A stretch of DNA of 64,000 bases from positions 1-64,000 of the forward strand of contig CAWFCZ010000018.1 in the NCBI GenBank assembly GCA_963814355.1, given 5' to 3'. Source of the stretch: JADGOV01 sp963814355. GTDB taxonomy: Bacteria > Actinomycetota > Actinomycetes > JADGOV01. How positions within the stretch are numbered: position 1 is the first letter of the stretch; every line of letters starts with the position of its first letter. Below are positions 9,054 through 18,333 of this stretch, piece after piece. Both the position numbers and the translations under genes were made by a program. The notes beneath the pieces were generated by a model, which was given only the letters and a program-made list of their open reading frames with translations, was not told the origin of the DNA and searched no databases.

Positions 9054-9689
9054 CAGCCGGACGGGTTCCGCACCCTGATCAACACCCATCACGACGGCGG
9101 CCACACCTTCGGCAACTACCTGTTCCGCGGCGCCACGATCGTCGCGCAGGACGGGGTCCGGCAGTCGCTGCTCAACTGGGGGATGCCGAAGTCGGCCCCG
9201 TACTGGACCGAGGTCGAGTGGGGCGACGTTGAACTAGCGCCGCCGTTCCTGACCTACCGCGAGGAGGTCACGCTCTACGTCGACGACCTGGCCTGCCAGC
9301 TGCGCTACGTCGGCACCCCGGCGCACACCACCAACGACTCGCTGCTGTGAATCCCGGACCCGCAGCTGTGCTTCAGCGGCGACCTGCTGTTCAACGGCGG
9401 CACCCCGTTCCTGCTGCAAGGGTCGGTCAGCGGCGCGTTCGCCGCCGTCGAGGCGCTCCGCGACCTGGACGTGGCCACGATCGTGCCCGGGCACGGGACG
9501 GTCTGCGGGCCGGAGATCATCGACACCGTCGCCGGCTACCTGCGGTTCGTCCAGGACGTCGCCCGCCGCGGCCGGGAGCCGACCTCGGCCCGCTCGACGC
9601 CGCCCGACAGAGCGACCTCGGCGGGGTATGCCGAGCTGCTGGACAGCGAACGCCTCGTCGGCAACCTGCACCGCGCGTACGCGGCGTAA
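9054..9689 (+). pseudogene. MBL-fold hydrolase, nonsense-mutated remnant
   Basis: Metallo-beta-lactamase-fold hydrolase lacking its N-terminus. It reads INTHHDGGHTFGNYLF, HTTNDSLL, then an in-frame TGA at 9348-9350, then IPDPQLCFSGDLLFNGG, IVPGHGTVCGP and a normal C-terminus. In relatives the stop position is Trp, so a TGG to TGA change fits. The metal motif is also degenerate (THHDGGH in place of THxHxDH). Truncated at the left by the IS1380-type remnant. Not functional. Confidence 0.75.
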
Positions 9690-9874
9690 CCGACCCTGGC
9701 TCGGCTACGCGTTGGCGGTGGCCGCCCGCGGGTGCTGCGGTCGGTCCCGCAACGGGCTTTGCCGGACCCGGCTGTTGCCGCTGTGGTCTGCCTCTTCGGC
9801 GGTCGGAAGGCCGGCGGTGGGGGAGAATGGTCAGCCGGTGCCCTCCGACACCCGGGGGATGCCGGAGCTCGCCG
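9690..9874. other. No gene seen
   Basis: Short GC-rich spacer after the broken MBL gene; no supported coding sequence or RNA gene. Confidence 0.4.
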
Positions 9875-10060
9875 ATGGGGGCTGGTGTCGTGCGGAATCT
9901 GCTGTCGGCCGACTCGCGGTTGCGGGTGCTGGCCGTGCTGGCGGTGGGCGTGGGGGTCGCGCTCGGCGGGCTGGTCCGTGGCCGCCAGGTCCTCTACCAG
10001 CGCCGGCACGGTCGCCGCGGCGATGGGCGGCGTCGGCCCGTCCGGCTCGGCCTGCGCTGA
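9875..10060 (+). CDS. Possible small membrane protein
   Basis: 61-residue frame from an ATG: a short N-terminus, one hydrophobic stretch (LRVLAVLAVGVGVALGGLV, about residues 16-34), then a very basic tail. The one-helix, positive-inside pattern is plausible for a small membrane protein, but arginine-rich chance frames are common at this GC content and I see no clear ribosome binding site. Unrecognised. Confidence 0.2.
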   Translation: MGAGVVRNLLSADSRLRVLAVLAVGVGVALGGLVRGRQVLYQRRHGRRGDGRRRPVRLGLR

Positions 10061-10191
10061 CCACCGGAGGCTGCTCCCTCCTGATAGCGGTGCGGGTAAA
10101 GGGTGCGGGCGGAGCCGGTCGGCGAACCGGTCGGTCCGGCCCGACGTGGGCCCCACCGCCGGCCACGCCGGAGAGCCGATTCACCCACCAC

Positions 10192-11109
10192 CTACGGGAC
10201 GGCCTCGATCAGCTCGCTGAGCCCGGCTTCGACGCCGGCGCGCAGTACCTCCAGGTTGGCGCGGCTGTCCCGTGCACCGGCGGGTCCGTGGTCGCCAAGC
10301 CGCGGGTGACGAGAAAGAGCACCACGTCGTATCACCGTGCCGCCGAAGGCCCGCCGCACCGCCAGCACCTCCTCCAAGGACACCCGTGACGAGGTCCACC
10401 GCCGGTACGGGCCGATCGGCCCGGTCAGCGACGTCGCCGTGGCCGGGCGCCCGAGCCCGGCGAGGGACGCGGTGCCTTTGGCGGTCGCGCCGATCCGGGT
10501 GGTGGCCCGCCGAGGGTGGGTCAGCGCATCGGCCGCCCAGCGCAGCGACCCCGCCGAACGGGCCAGGTGACTGCCGACGGCGTCGGCGATCAGCCGCCGG
10601 CTCGACGGCTCAGGTCTGGGTTGCCAGCCCGCCGCCGCCGGCCGGGGATCGGCCGGCCCGCGGTCGAGGATCAATGTGGTCAGGTCGATGCCGGCGAGGC
10701 CGTCGAGCATGCAGTGGTGGACCTTGTTGATCTGCGCCCACGCGCCCTCAGCCAACCCGTCAACTACCCACAGCTCCCACAGCGGCCTGGACCGGTCCAG
10801 CCGCTGGGACATGATCCGCCCGACCAGCCGGCGGAGCTGGTCGTCCCCGCCGGGCGCCGGCAGGACGGTCCGGCGCAGGTGGTCATCGAGGTTGAAGCGC
10901 GGGTCGTCGACCCACACCGGCCGGGCCAGGTCGAAGGGGACCACGCGGACCTTCTGCCGGTGACGCCGGCTCATTGGGAGCGTCCCCTCCACTAGCCGCT
11001 GGAACTCCTCGCGGCCGGGAGCCGGCCCCTCGAAGATCGCGACGGAGCCCATGTGCAGCGGGGCGGCGGCGTTCTCCATGAGCAGGAACGACGCGTCCAG
11101 CAGGTTCAT
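10192..11109 (-). pseudogene. Wax ester synthase/diacylglycerol acyltransferase, internally deleted
   Basis: Resembles the WS/DGAT family that makes triacylglycerol or wax ester from acyl-CoA. N-terminus NLLDASFLLMENAAAPLHMG, active-site motif HHCMLDG (family HHxxxDG), and LDRSRPLWELWVVDGL are clear. At about residue 265 (AVRRAFGGTVIRRGAL) the expected NDVVL segment is absent and the frame jumps to a C-terminal-like tail. The product is 305 residues against about 460 for the family, so the acyl-acceptor half is largely missing. The ATG at 11109 begins the conserved N-terminus. Probably inactive, though still an open frame. Confidence 0.7.
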
Positions 11110-11476
11110 CCGCTCCACGCGGTCACTCCATGGCACTCGTCATCGGTGGCAGCACGCCGAGCAACCCAACCATGCGGCCGGCGGCCGGCCTACCCGACCC
11201 GGGCAGGCGGTGCTAATCCTTCGGCCGGCTCCCAGCTACCCCGGGTCCGGTCGTCGCGCCTTGCAGATCGCTTACCAGCGCATGCAGATCCTCCGCCGAG
11301 GCGGACGGCGACGCGGACGGGCTTGCGGGCACCAACCCATGATCACAACAGCGGCAGCAAGATCAAGCCGGCACGCTCACGAAAGGCGCACCAAACCATC
11401 CCGACCAGCAGGAGGAACCGTCCTCAGCGGTCGACCAGCGGCCGACCCTGCTGAATAGCTACAGCCCTTAGTCTTA
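11110..11476. other. Spacer between acyltransferase remnant and IS5 element
   Basis: No independent gene. On the minus strand the IS5 transposase frame reads out of its element into this stretch as far as 11377. Confidence 0.5.
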
Positions 11477-12330
11477 GAACGTGTTGGGAAAGGGATCATG
11501 TGGCCTGGGCGGGCTGCCAGCGGCCGGCGGCCAGGTGACGGCGCGAGCCGTCGGGTCATCAGCCCGATCATGGCCCATCTGACCATGGCCTCGGCGTGGG
11601 CGGGTAGCCGTTCGTAGTCGTGGTCCAGGCGGCGGCAGCGCACCAGCCAGGACAGGGTTCGTTCCACCACCCAACGGCGGGGCAGGACCTCGAACGTGCG
11701 CTGGCCCTCGGGCTTCCTCACGATGTGCAGGGTTATCCGCAGCATCCGGCGGGCGAACTCCACACACCGCCCGGCGTAACCGCCATCGGCCCAGACCAGC
11801 ACGATCGAGGGCATCGCCATCCGGGCCTTGTCCAACACCAGCCTGCCGCCGTCGCGGTCCTGCACGCTGGCCGCGGTGACCAGCACCACCACCAGCAGGC
11901 CGATCGTGTCCACGACGACATGACGCTTGCGGCCGTTGACCTTCTTGCCCGCGTCGAAGCCGCGGGAGTCCCGGCCGACGGTGTCGGCGCCCTTGACCGA
12001 CTGGGCGTCCACGATCCCCGCCGAGGCCAACGGGTCCCGGCCGGCGGCGTCGCGGACCGCAGCCCGCAACGCGTCGTGGATCCGGTCGGTGGTGCCCTCG
12101 GCGTTCCACCGCTTGAAGTACCAGTACACGGTGTCCCACGGCGGGAAGTCGTGCGGCAACTGCCGCCACGAGCACCCCGTCCGGTTCACGTACAGGATCG
12201 CCTCAACGATCCGCCGACGTGGGTGGATCGCCGGCCGGCCACCACCGCGCACCGGAACCATCGGCTCGATCAGCGCCCACTGCTCATCGGTCAAATCCGA
12301 GGGATATCGGGCCGGGGAAGAAGATCGCAC
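11377..12330 (-). CDS. IS5-family transposase
   Basis: DDE transposase. Helix-turn-helix-like N-terminus (SDLTDEQWALIEPMVP), first catalytic Asp in IVDAQSVKG, second in VLVWADGGYAG, Glu in RWVVERTLSWLVRCRRL. The main frame has no stop inside the element: it passes through the end repeat and continues about 33 codons into flanking DNA, so the C-terminus depends on the insertion site. An alternative frame ends at the TAA formed by the target duplication but lacks the catalytic residues. Confidence 0.85.
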   Translation of the reverse strand: MRSSSPARYPSDLTDEQWALIEPMVPVRGGGRPAIHPRRRIVEAILYVNRTGCSWRQLPHDFPPWDTVYWYFKRWNAEGTTDRIHDALRAAVRDAAGRDPLASAGIVDAQSVKGADTVGRDSRGFDAGKKVNGRKRHVVVDTIGLLVVVLVTAASVQDRDGGRLVLDKARMAMPSIVLVWADGGYAGRCVEFARRMLRITLHIVRKPEGQRTFEVLPRRWVVERTLSWLVRCRRLDHDYERLPAHAEAMVRWAMIGLMTRRLAPSPGRRPLAARPGHMIPFPTRSKTKGCSYSAGSAAGRPLRTVPPAGRDGLVRLS

Positions 12331-12396
12331 ACCTCACAGTGATCACACCGGCCACCGCAGTCACGTAGGCGCGCCGAGCGCTTTCCCAACACGTTC
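11477..12396 (-). mobile_element. IS5-family insertion sequence with TTA target duplication
   Basis: 920-bp element. Terminal inverted repeats of 16 bp (GAACGTGTTGGGAAAG at 11477-11492 and its complement at 12381-12396). The trinucleotide TTA flanks both sides (11474-11476 and 12397-12399) as a target-site duplication, as expected for the TNA-targeting IS5 groups. A clean, recent-looking insertion, directly abutting the stop codon of the neighbouring secreted protein gene. Confidence 0.9.
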
Positions 12397-13431
12397 TTAG
12401 GAGACGGGCGCGGAATAGTATGGATCGTTCGCCATGGCAGCGAAGGCGTTGAGTGCCGACTGGCTGGTGGCGACCTTGAAGTTGCAGTTTGCGAAGTTAG
12501 TCGAGATCTGATTCCAGTACAGCATCGCCTTGAAGCGCGCGTAGCCCGGTTCCTTGAACAGCTGCCGAGCCTCGTTGAACCACTGGGCCTTCCGCCCCGG
12601 CGCGTTGACGTCTTCCGGTGTGCCCCACTCGGCGAGCATCAGCCCCGGCCCCGGGCGTGCCCGTGCGAAAGCCATCAGCGGAACGAGCACCGTTCGCAGG
12701 GACCGCCACGGTTGCTGGTAATGGTGGTCCGTACGAAGGCAATACATGTTGTAGGCATCGACCGCAATGTCATCGACATAGGCGTCCCCCGGGTAGAAAT
12801 GAGGCGCGTATCGCGGATCGGTCGGCGGGACGAAGAAGTTGCTTTCCGCCACCGTCCACGCGTATTCGGCGTTCCGCACCCCTGCGGACCGCATCACCTC
12901 GACAAATGTGTGCCACGCCCGAACAAACTCAGCCGGAGTCCCGTAGGCCGCCGACTTCCGGATCTCCGGCTCGTGGTGAAACGCGAGGTACAAGTGTGCA
13001 CCGAACGCTTTGATGTTCTCAGCCCATTGGGTCATCTCGGCATACAGCGCATCACCCCGGCGCGCCCTGGCGATGTCCGCCCACTTGATCACGCTGCCGT
13101 TGCTCCGCTTGGGACGGATCGACACGAAGACGCTATGCCCGCTCCTCCTGAGCCAACTGATGTAGGGATCCGGAAAGGTCGACTCCCAACTGTCGTAGAT
13201 GCGCACGACCGCGAGCGGCCGACGGATCGAAGACTGGAGGGACGTCACAGCCTGTTGCGGCGTCCGTCCGCCATAGGCCGCCTGCGCGGCCCCGAAGACC
13301 ACCGGCCGGCCGCTGGCACCGGCCGGCCGGGGCACATCGGCCGGGCCAAGCCCGACCGCGACCGCCACCGCAGCGGCCGCCAAGCCGGCCGCGAAAGACC
13401 GCTGGCCGAGCCTTCGCCTCGATCGCGACAT
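12397..13431 (-). CDS. Secreted glycoside hydrolase-like protein (GH26-like)
   Basis: 344 residues. N-terminal signal peptide: basic SRSRRRLGQRSF, then a hydrophobic Ala/Val stretch ending near PRPAGA. The mature part looks like a TIM-barrel glycosidase of the mannanase (GH26-like) type: LAFHHEPEIRKSA carries the presumed acid/base Glu, and GLMLAEWGTPED the presumed nucleophile Glu. ATG start with GGAG upstream. Downstream of a secreted beta-propeller gene with a 36-bp gap, so probably the same operon. Its TAA stop is one half of the TTA target duplication of the IS5 element, so the coding sequence is intact but any terminator has been displaced. Substrate unknown. Confidence 0.7.
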   Translation of the reverse strand: MSRSRRRLGQRSFAAGLAAAAVAVAVGLGPADVPRPAGASGRPVVFGAAQAAYGGRTPQQAVTSLQSSIRRPLAVVRIYDSWESTFPDPYISWLRRSGHSVFVSIRPKRSNGSVIKWADIARARRGDALYAEMTQWAENIKAFGAHLYLAFHHEPEIRKSAAYGTPAEFVRAWHTFVEVMRSAGVRNAEYAWTVAESNFFVPPTDPRYAPHFYPGDAYVDDIAVDAYNMYCLRTDHHYQQPWRSLRTVLVPLMAFARARPGPGLMLAEWGTPEDVNAPGRKAQWFNEARQLFKEPGYARFKAMLYWNQISTNFANCNFKVATSQSALNAFAAMANDPYYSAPVS

Positions 13432-13467
13432 CGGCGGCTCCGTATCCCTCGTCAATCCTGCGACCCA

Positions 13468-14880
13468 TCAGGCCCCGGCGGGGGTCGACCACGCGGTTAA
13501 CTTCCGCGACACCGACGAGGTCAGGAGGAGGTCGTCGACAAAGACCGGCTGCGCGAAGAGCGGGCCCGCGTTCGGGAGGAATCTCAGGAGCCGGCCGTCT
13601 GCCGCGCGCACCAGCGCGAGGCCGGCCGACCCTGACGTACCGTAAGTGGGGACGGCCAGCAGGCCAGCGCCGTTGATACTCGGACTGCCCAGAACATTGC
13701 CGGCTAGACCCGTTTCCCATAGCGGCCGGCCATTGACCGGGTTGAGCCGGCGGATCGCTCCCGGGTAGCGCCTCCCCCCGATGGTCGTTTCGTTGCTCGC
13801 CGCGTACATAGCCTTGCCTGTCCACACCGGTACGGACAGGCAAGACAACAGCCCCCGCGGTGTGCCCACACCCGCCCTGAAACGCCACACCGGGCCCGCG
13901 GGCACCCTGGCGAGCCGCCAAGCGTAAAGGATGCCGTTCTTGTTGCACGCCGCCACCAACGGCTCGTCGCCCTGCCCCACGTCCGCTCGGAACATCGTCG
14001 GTGAAGAGCCGAAATCGCTGTCCAGCACCTGTTCGGAGGCCGGAATTGACCAAGAGGCTTCCTTCCGCAGGGTCGCGCTGTCCAACTCGAACAACGAGTT
14101 CACGCCGGCGACGTGCGGCGGTCCGCTGGCAGTGGTCAGAAGCACATGCCGCCCGTCGACGGACACCCCCGGTGTCGTCCAGACCCCGCCACCGATCTGA
14201 CCGGGCGGCACGGATGTGAAGCGCGCCAGCAGGCGGCCAGTACGCCGATCAAAGGCCTTAACGCCCCCAGGGACAAACGGATGGTCACATTGGGAGGAAA
14301 CTCCGACGTACAAGGTGTGCCCGCTCAGCGCCACCGACGACCAGTTGTAGTAGTCGTTGATCATCGGTGACGGCACACCGACGACCGCCCGCCAGCGCCG
14401 CACGCCGGTCGCAGCGTCGAACGCGTACAACCCGCCGTCCCCACCCGGGACATAGACCGTGCCCCCGCCGCCCACCTCCGGTGCGACTGCCGCACTGCCT
14501 GTAATACCCCGGGCGCCGCACGTGTGCCTGCCTACGAAACCGACATCCCGCTGCCATAACACGCCACCCGTCCGCTCACTGAGGGCGTAGAAGAAGCCAG
14601 ACATCGATCCGATGAAGATCCGACCGCCGGCCACCACCGGCGTCGCGAACAACAGAGGCGGCGGCCGTCCCGGCACAGTAGGCGCCGTAAACGTCCACCG
14701 CGGAGACAGCCGGCCAACACGCGCCGGCGTCAATACCGACGCGCGGCTGGCGCTGGAGTGCGCGGCATCGCCCAGATACTGCGCCCAATCCGTCGACGCA
14801 CCAGGGGCAGCCGCTGCTGTCCCCCCCAGCAGACATCCTGCCATCGCGGTAATCGACAACCATCGAGAGCAGCGAGACAT
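13468..14880 (-). CDS. Secreted PQQ-like beta-propeller protein
   Basis: 470 residues. Signal peptide SRCSRWLSITAMAGCLLGG; MAGC could be a lipobox, but the hydrophobic stretch continues beyond the Cys, so ordinary Sec cleavage after TAAAA is as likely. The mature protein has repeated blades of the PQQ/quinoprotein type: GGRIFIGSMSGFFYALSE, TVYVPGGDGGLYAFDAATG, LYVGVSSQ, KAFDRRTGRLLARF. The Trp-docking pattern is weak and no dehydrogenase Asp/Cys-Cys signature is seen, so it is more likely a binding or scaffold protein than an alcohol dehydrogenase. ATG with a G-rich ribosome binding site. Likely paired with the downstream glycosidase-like protein. Confidence 0.75.
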   Translation of the reverse strand: MSRCSRWLSITAMAGCLLGGTAAAAPGASTDWAQYLGDAAHSSASRASVLTPARVGRLSPRWTFTAPTVPGRPPPLLFATPVVAGGRIFIGSMSGFFYALSERTGGVLWQRDVGFVGRHTCGARGITGSAAVAPEVGGGGTVYVPGGDGGLYAFDAATGVRRWRAVVGVPSPMINDYYNWSSVALSGHTLYVGVSSQCDHPFVPGGVKAFDRRTGRLLARFTSVPPGQIGGGVWTTPGVSVDGRHVLLTTASGPPHVAGVNSLFELDSATLRKEASWSIPASEQVLDSDFGSSPTMFRADVGQGDEPLVAACNKNGILYAWRLARVPAGPVWRFRAGVGTPRGLLSCLSVPVWTGKAMYAASNETTIGGRRYPGAIRRLNPVNGRPLWETGLAGNVLGSPSINGAGLLAVPTYGTSGSAGLALVRAADGRLLRFLPNAGPLFAQPVFVDDLLLTSSVSRKLTAWSTPAGA

Positions 14881-15021
14881 AACAACCCCCCGGAGAAGTA
14901 CAACCGCACAATAGCGGGGATCCTGGCAGATAACATGCATACCGAGCAACTGTCTCGAGTTTTACCCGGACAACGCGCGCCGGAAGGCCTGCTCGCCGAA
15001 GTGGCAAACTTGCCCATCTGA

Positions 15022-15037
15022 CCCCGATTTTGCAGCC
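15022..15037 (-). repeat. Orphan IS1380-type terminal repeat
   Basis: CCCCGATTTTGCAGCC is nearly identical to the end of the complete IS1380 element at 5352, and the adjacent bases also resemble that element's right end. Together with the transposase fragment at 16564-16879 it probably marks the 3' end of an older IS1380 copy that was split by the ISAs1 gene lying between them. Confidence 0.6.
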
Positions 15038-15189
15038 CGGGACCGTTGACGGCGAATTCTTGGTGCGGGCATGACTGCTGCTTGTCGAGGGGGTCGTGGG
15101 GCAGGGGGTCGGCAAAGTCGTGATCTTGGGCGTGTCGGTGGGTGACACGCCGGTGATGGTGTAGTAGCCGGGCGGACACGGCACCGCTG

Positions 15190-16440
15190 GTGATCATGAA
15201 GGGTCTTTACGCCATCGTGATCCTCGGAGCGTGTGCCGTGCCCGCATCTGCATTGTCGCTGATCTGCTCTACCGCCACGCGCAGTGCCGACTGCGAGGTG
15301 TTCGCTGGTGAGGACGTCCCTGCTGACCTGCTGGCAGCGTTGCGGGCGATCACGGATCCGCGGTGTCGGCGTGGCGTGCGGCATCCATTGGTCGCGGTGC
15401 TGGGGCCTGCGGTGTGCGCGGTGCTGGCCGGCGCCCGCTCCTACGTGGCGATCGCCGAGTGGGCGCACGATCTGCCCGCCGGCGTGCGCGAGCGGCTGGG
15501 GATCGAACGCGATCCGCCGAGCGAGTCGGCGTTTCGGCGGGTGCTGCAGGCCATCGATCCGCACCTGCTGGACCGCACGATCTGTAGCTGGCTCGCCTCT
15601 CGCGCGGGGACGGCCGAGCCGTCGAACTGGCCGGGGCGGCGGTGGCGGGCGATCGCGATCGACGGCAAGACCGCCCGTGGCGCCCGGGTCGGTGATGGCC
15701 GTGCGGTGCACCTGCTCGCCGCGCTCGAACACGCCGGCGGGGTGGTGCTGGGCCAGCGTGTCGTGGACGGCAAGACCAACGAGATCACCGAGTTCGCGCC
15801 GCTGCTGGACGGCATCGACATCACCGACACGATCGTCACCGCCGACGCGCTGCACACTCAGCGTCAGCACGCCGAGTACCTGATCGGCCGCGGCGCGCAC
15901 TACCTGTTGACTGTGAAGGCGAACCAGCCCAAGCTCCACGCCCAACTCCGGGCACTGCCGTGGCGTGAAGTCCCGGCCCTCGACATCGTCCGCGGCAAGG
16001 GCCACGGCCGAGCCGAGACACGCATCGCGAAGATCACTGCCGTGTCGGCCGGCCTCGGGTTCCCGCACGCGACCACCGCGATCCAGATCACCCGCCGCCG
16101 ACGGCCACTGACCGGCAAACGGTGGAAGACCGAGACCGTCTACGCGATCAGTGACCTCGACCAGAGCCAGATCCGCCCCGACGAGTTCGCCGACATCGCC
16201 CGCGGACACTGGCACATCGAAAACCGGCTGCACTGGGTCCGCGACGTCACCTTCGCCGAAGACAGCTCGCAGATCCGCACCGGACACGGCCCAGCAGTGA
16301 TGGCCTCCCTGCGTAACCTCGCCATCAGCGTCCACCGTCATCACGGCGCGACCAACATCGCCGCCGCGACCCGCCACGTATCCCGACATCCCAGCCGCGT
16401 CTTACCGCTGCTGCTACAAGTCAAGATCAACACGAGTTAG
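15190..16440 (+). CDS. ISAs1-family transposase
   Basis: 416 residues, normal for ISAs1-type DDE transposases. N-terminal ITDPRCRRGVRHPLVAVLG and GARSYVAIAEWA, catalytic region AIAIDGKTARGARV (first Asp), IVTADALHTQRQHAEYL (second Asp), and HWHIENRLHWVRDVTFAEDSS (Glu). The start (GTG 15190 or ATG 15196) is uncertain. Matching terminal repeats are not clear; short ATTCTTG motifs at 15056 and on the opposite strand near 16453 may be their remains. The open frame is intact. Confidence 0.85.
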   Translation: MIMKGLYAIVILGACAVPASALSLICSTATRSADCEVFAGEDVPADLLAALRAITDPRCRRGVRHPLVAVLGPAVCAVLAGARSYVAIAEWAHDLPAGVRERLGIERDPPSESAFRRVLQAIDPHLLDRTICSWLASRAGTAEPSNWPGRRWRAIAIDGKTARGARVGDGRAVHLLAALEHAGGVVLGQRVVDGKTNEITEFAPLLDGIDITDTIVTADALHTQRQHAEYLIGRGAHYLLTVKANQPKLHAQLRALPWREVPALDIVRGKGHGRAETRIAKITAVSAGLGFPHATTAIQITRRRRPLTGKRWKTETVYAISDLDQSQIRPDEFADIARGHWHIENRLHWVRDVTFAEDSSQIRTGHGPAVMASLRNLAISVHRHHGATNIAAATRHVSRHPSRVLPLLLQVKINTS

Positions 16441-16563
16441 ATAACGGGCAGATCAAGAATGCCGAGGCCCTGGGGGTCGTGGGGCTGTGCACCGGGGTGG
16501 GCGGGCAGCGTCGAGCCGCTGCTTTCATGCTGGGGAGTGCGGCGGAGAGTGGAGGGCCGGCGG

Positions 16564-16879
16564 TCAGCCGGCCGCGGGCACCGCGCGGAGGTGCCGCAAC
16601 GCTTCGGCGAAGGCGGCGGCGTGGGGGGTAGGCCCGTCCCAGCCGCAGATGTAGCGGCCGCCCGTGATGGACGACGCGGGCGGCGACGTTGAGGAACGCC
16701 AGTCGGAGCCTTGTGCCGCAGGCCCGGCGGAACGTCGGGGGCAGCGCGAGGGTGCGCAGCCACCGCCCGATGTTGTGCGCCAGCGCACACGCCTGCCAGT
16801 ACAGCCAGTTGCCGAAGAACGGCCGCACCGGGGCGTGGATCATGCCGAAGTCGTTCTTCAGCCCGCGGATGGTGTCCAC
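16564..16879 (-). pseudogene. IS1380 transposase, C-terminal fragment
   Basis: Begins at DTIRGLKNDFGMIHAPVR and follows the C-terminus of the complete copy at 5429-6865 closely (FFGNWLYWQACALAHNIG). A frameshift at a run of G near 16625 moves the true C-terminus (AFAEALRHLRAVPAAG, stop at 16564) to another frame. The N-terminal two thirds are absent. Clearly inactive. Confidence 0.8.
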
Positions 16880-17055
16880 TGCGGCAGCATCGCAGGCAAA
16901 CCTCGCTGGCGTTGTTGTTCACGATGTGAGCTGGGAGGACTTGCAGCCAAGCCGGGCCGGCGTTGCCGATCACGAAGCTCGTTACGCTCACGGGTGGTCG
17001 TTGGGGACCGGACGAGCCCGCCGGTGCGAGTAACCCAGAGTCGTAGGCTTAGATC

Positions 17056-17319
17056 ATGTCCGACGCTCAGGCTTCCAGTGGATGGGGCTTCACCGTGCCT
17101 GCCACCGATGCTGAGCTGCTAGCAGAGCTACGCCGTCATGGCGTTCGGCCTGGTCGCCACCTCCAGGTCACGGTCGGTCCGGAAAACACGGGCCAGCCCG
17201 AGCAGCCTGAAGCCGAGCCGGCCGGTCCGCGACGTCTGAGCTTTGCGGGCTCCATACACGCCGAACCTGATCTCTCCGAACGGGTCGATGACTACCTGGC
17301 GGGGTTCGGCCAGGCGTGA
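17056..17319 (+). CDS. Antitoxin-like small protein beside a truncated PIN toxin
   Basis: 87 residues: short N-terminus, ATDAELLAELRRHGVRPGRHLQV, an acidic Pro-rich middle, and a C-terminal LSERVDDYLAGFGQA that would fit toxin binding. The family is not recognised with certainty. The call rests on context: a GTG at 17316 overlaps its stop and opens a frame reading VILVDTNVLVAAAND, the hallmark first strand of a PIN-domain (VapC) toxin. Confidence 0.55.
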   Translation: MSDAQASSGWGFTVPATDAELLAELRRHGVRPGRHLQVTVGPENTGQPEQPEAEPAGPRRLSFAGSIHAEPDLSERVDDYLAGFGQA

Positions 17320-17378
17320 TCCTGGTCGACACCAACGTCCTGGTGGCGGCGGCGAACGATCGGGACAACAACAGGTAG
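17316..17378 (+). pseudogene. PIN-domain (VapC-like) toxin, 5' stub
   Basis: About 17 codons of a PIN toxin (LVDTNVLVAAAND, containing the first catalytic Asp) are followed by IS66 sequence from about 17370 and a stop. The toxin is destroyed and the antitoxin upstream is left orphaned. Confidence 0.65.
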
Positions 17379-18316
17379 GACTGCACGACGGCGAAGTCGG
17401 CGATGCCGGCGAGGGTGCGCCAGCAGCCCCCGGAGGTCCGTTGTTGGATCTTGACCGGGCGGAGATCGCGCTCTGCTTGGTTGTTGGTGAAGGGCACGGC
17501 GAGGTCGACCACGAAGCGCAGGATCATGTCTTCGTGGTCGCGGAAGCGTCGCGCCAGGGTGAGCGCGTCACGGGTCAGCGGTCCGGCTCGGGGGGTGTTG
17601 TCGGTGATGCCTTTGGCGGCCGCGCCGCGGTAGTGGTTGCGGATCCGCCGCAGTGTTTCCGGGGCCAGGGCGTCGTTGCCGGCGGCGCGGGCCGCGGTCG
17701 CGGCGTGGTGGGCGTCGGTGAGGGTGTCGGCCATCGCGGCCGCCCACACCTGCCCGTCGGGGTCGGCGGTGTGGAAGGCCCGCAGGTCGCGGAGCAGATG
17801 CGCGCCGCACCAGGCGTGGTGGGCGTCGATCAGATGCGTGTAGCCGGCGTAGCCGTCGCGCACGATCGTGCCGGCGTAGCCGTCCAGCACGCCGCCGGCG
17901 TCGATGTCGGTCTTGGCGCGCCCGCCGGTGTGCATGACGGTCAGGAACTCGGTGGCCGCGACGTGGACGTATTCCAGGCCGCCGTCGGCGCGGCCCGGGG
18001 TCTCATCGGCGTGCAGCACGCCGGCCTGGCGCAGCAGCGCCCGGACCCGGGGCAGAAACGTGTGCTCCAGCAACGCGGCGGCCCGGTGCCGCACCGTGGC
18101 CATGAACCCGACGGAGACCGCCACGCCCACCAGGGAGCGCATCAGCCCGGCGGCGCGGGCCACCGGCAGATAGTGGGCGCACAGCAACTCCGCCGCCCGC
18201 GCCAACACCCCGGGCCCGTACTGCGCACGGGCCGGCGCGCACGCCGGTGAAGCGCCGGTCGCGGCGGCCCCGCAGCCCGGGCAGGTCCGCGTGAGGATCT
18301 GGTACTCGGTGACCCG
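17370..18316 (-). pseudogene. IS66-family transposase, truncated at both ends
   Basis: Reads VTEYQILTRTCPGCG (zinc-binding segment), VLHADETPGRADGG (catalytic Asp), GYAGTIVRDGYAGYTHL (second Asp), and VPFTNNQAERDLRPVKIQQRTSG (catalytic Glu), all typical of IS66 TnpC. The N-terminal zinc-finger/leucine-zipper part is missing at the right junction (about 18316) and the last residues are missing at the left junction inside the PIN toxin stub. No terminal repeats are recognisable. Confidence 0.8.
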
Positions 18317-18333
18317 CGGCGGGGGCGGCGGTG

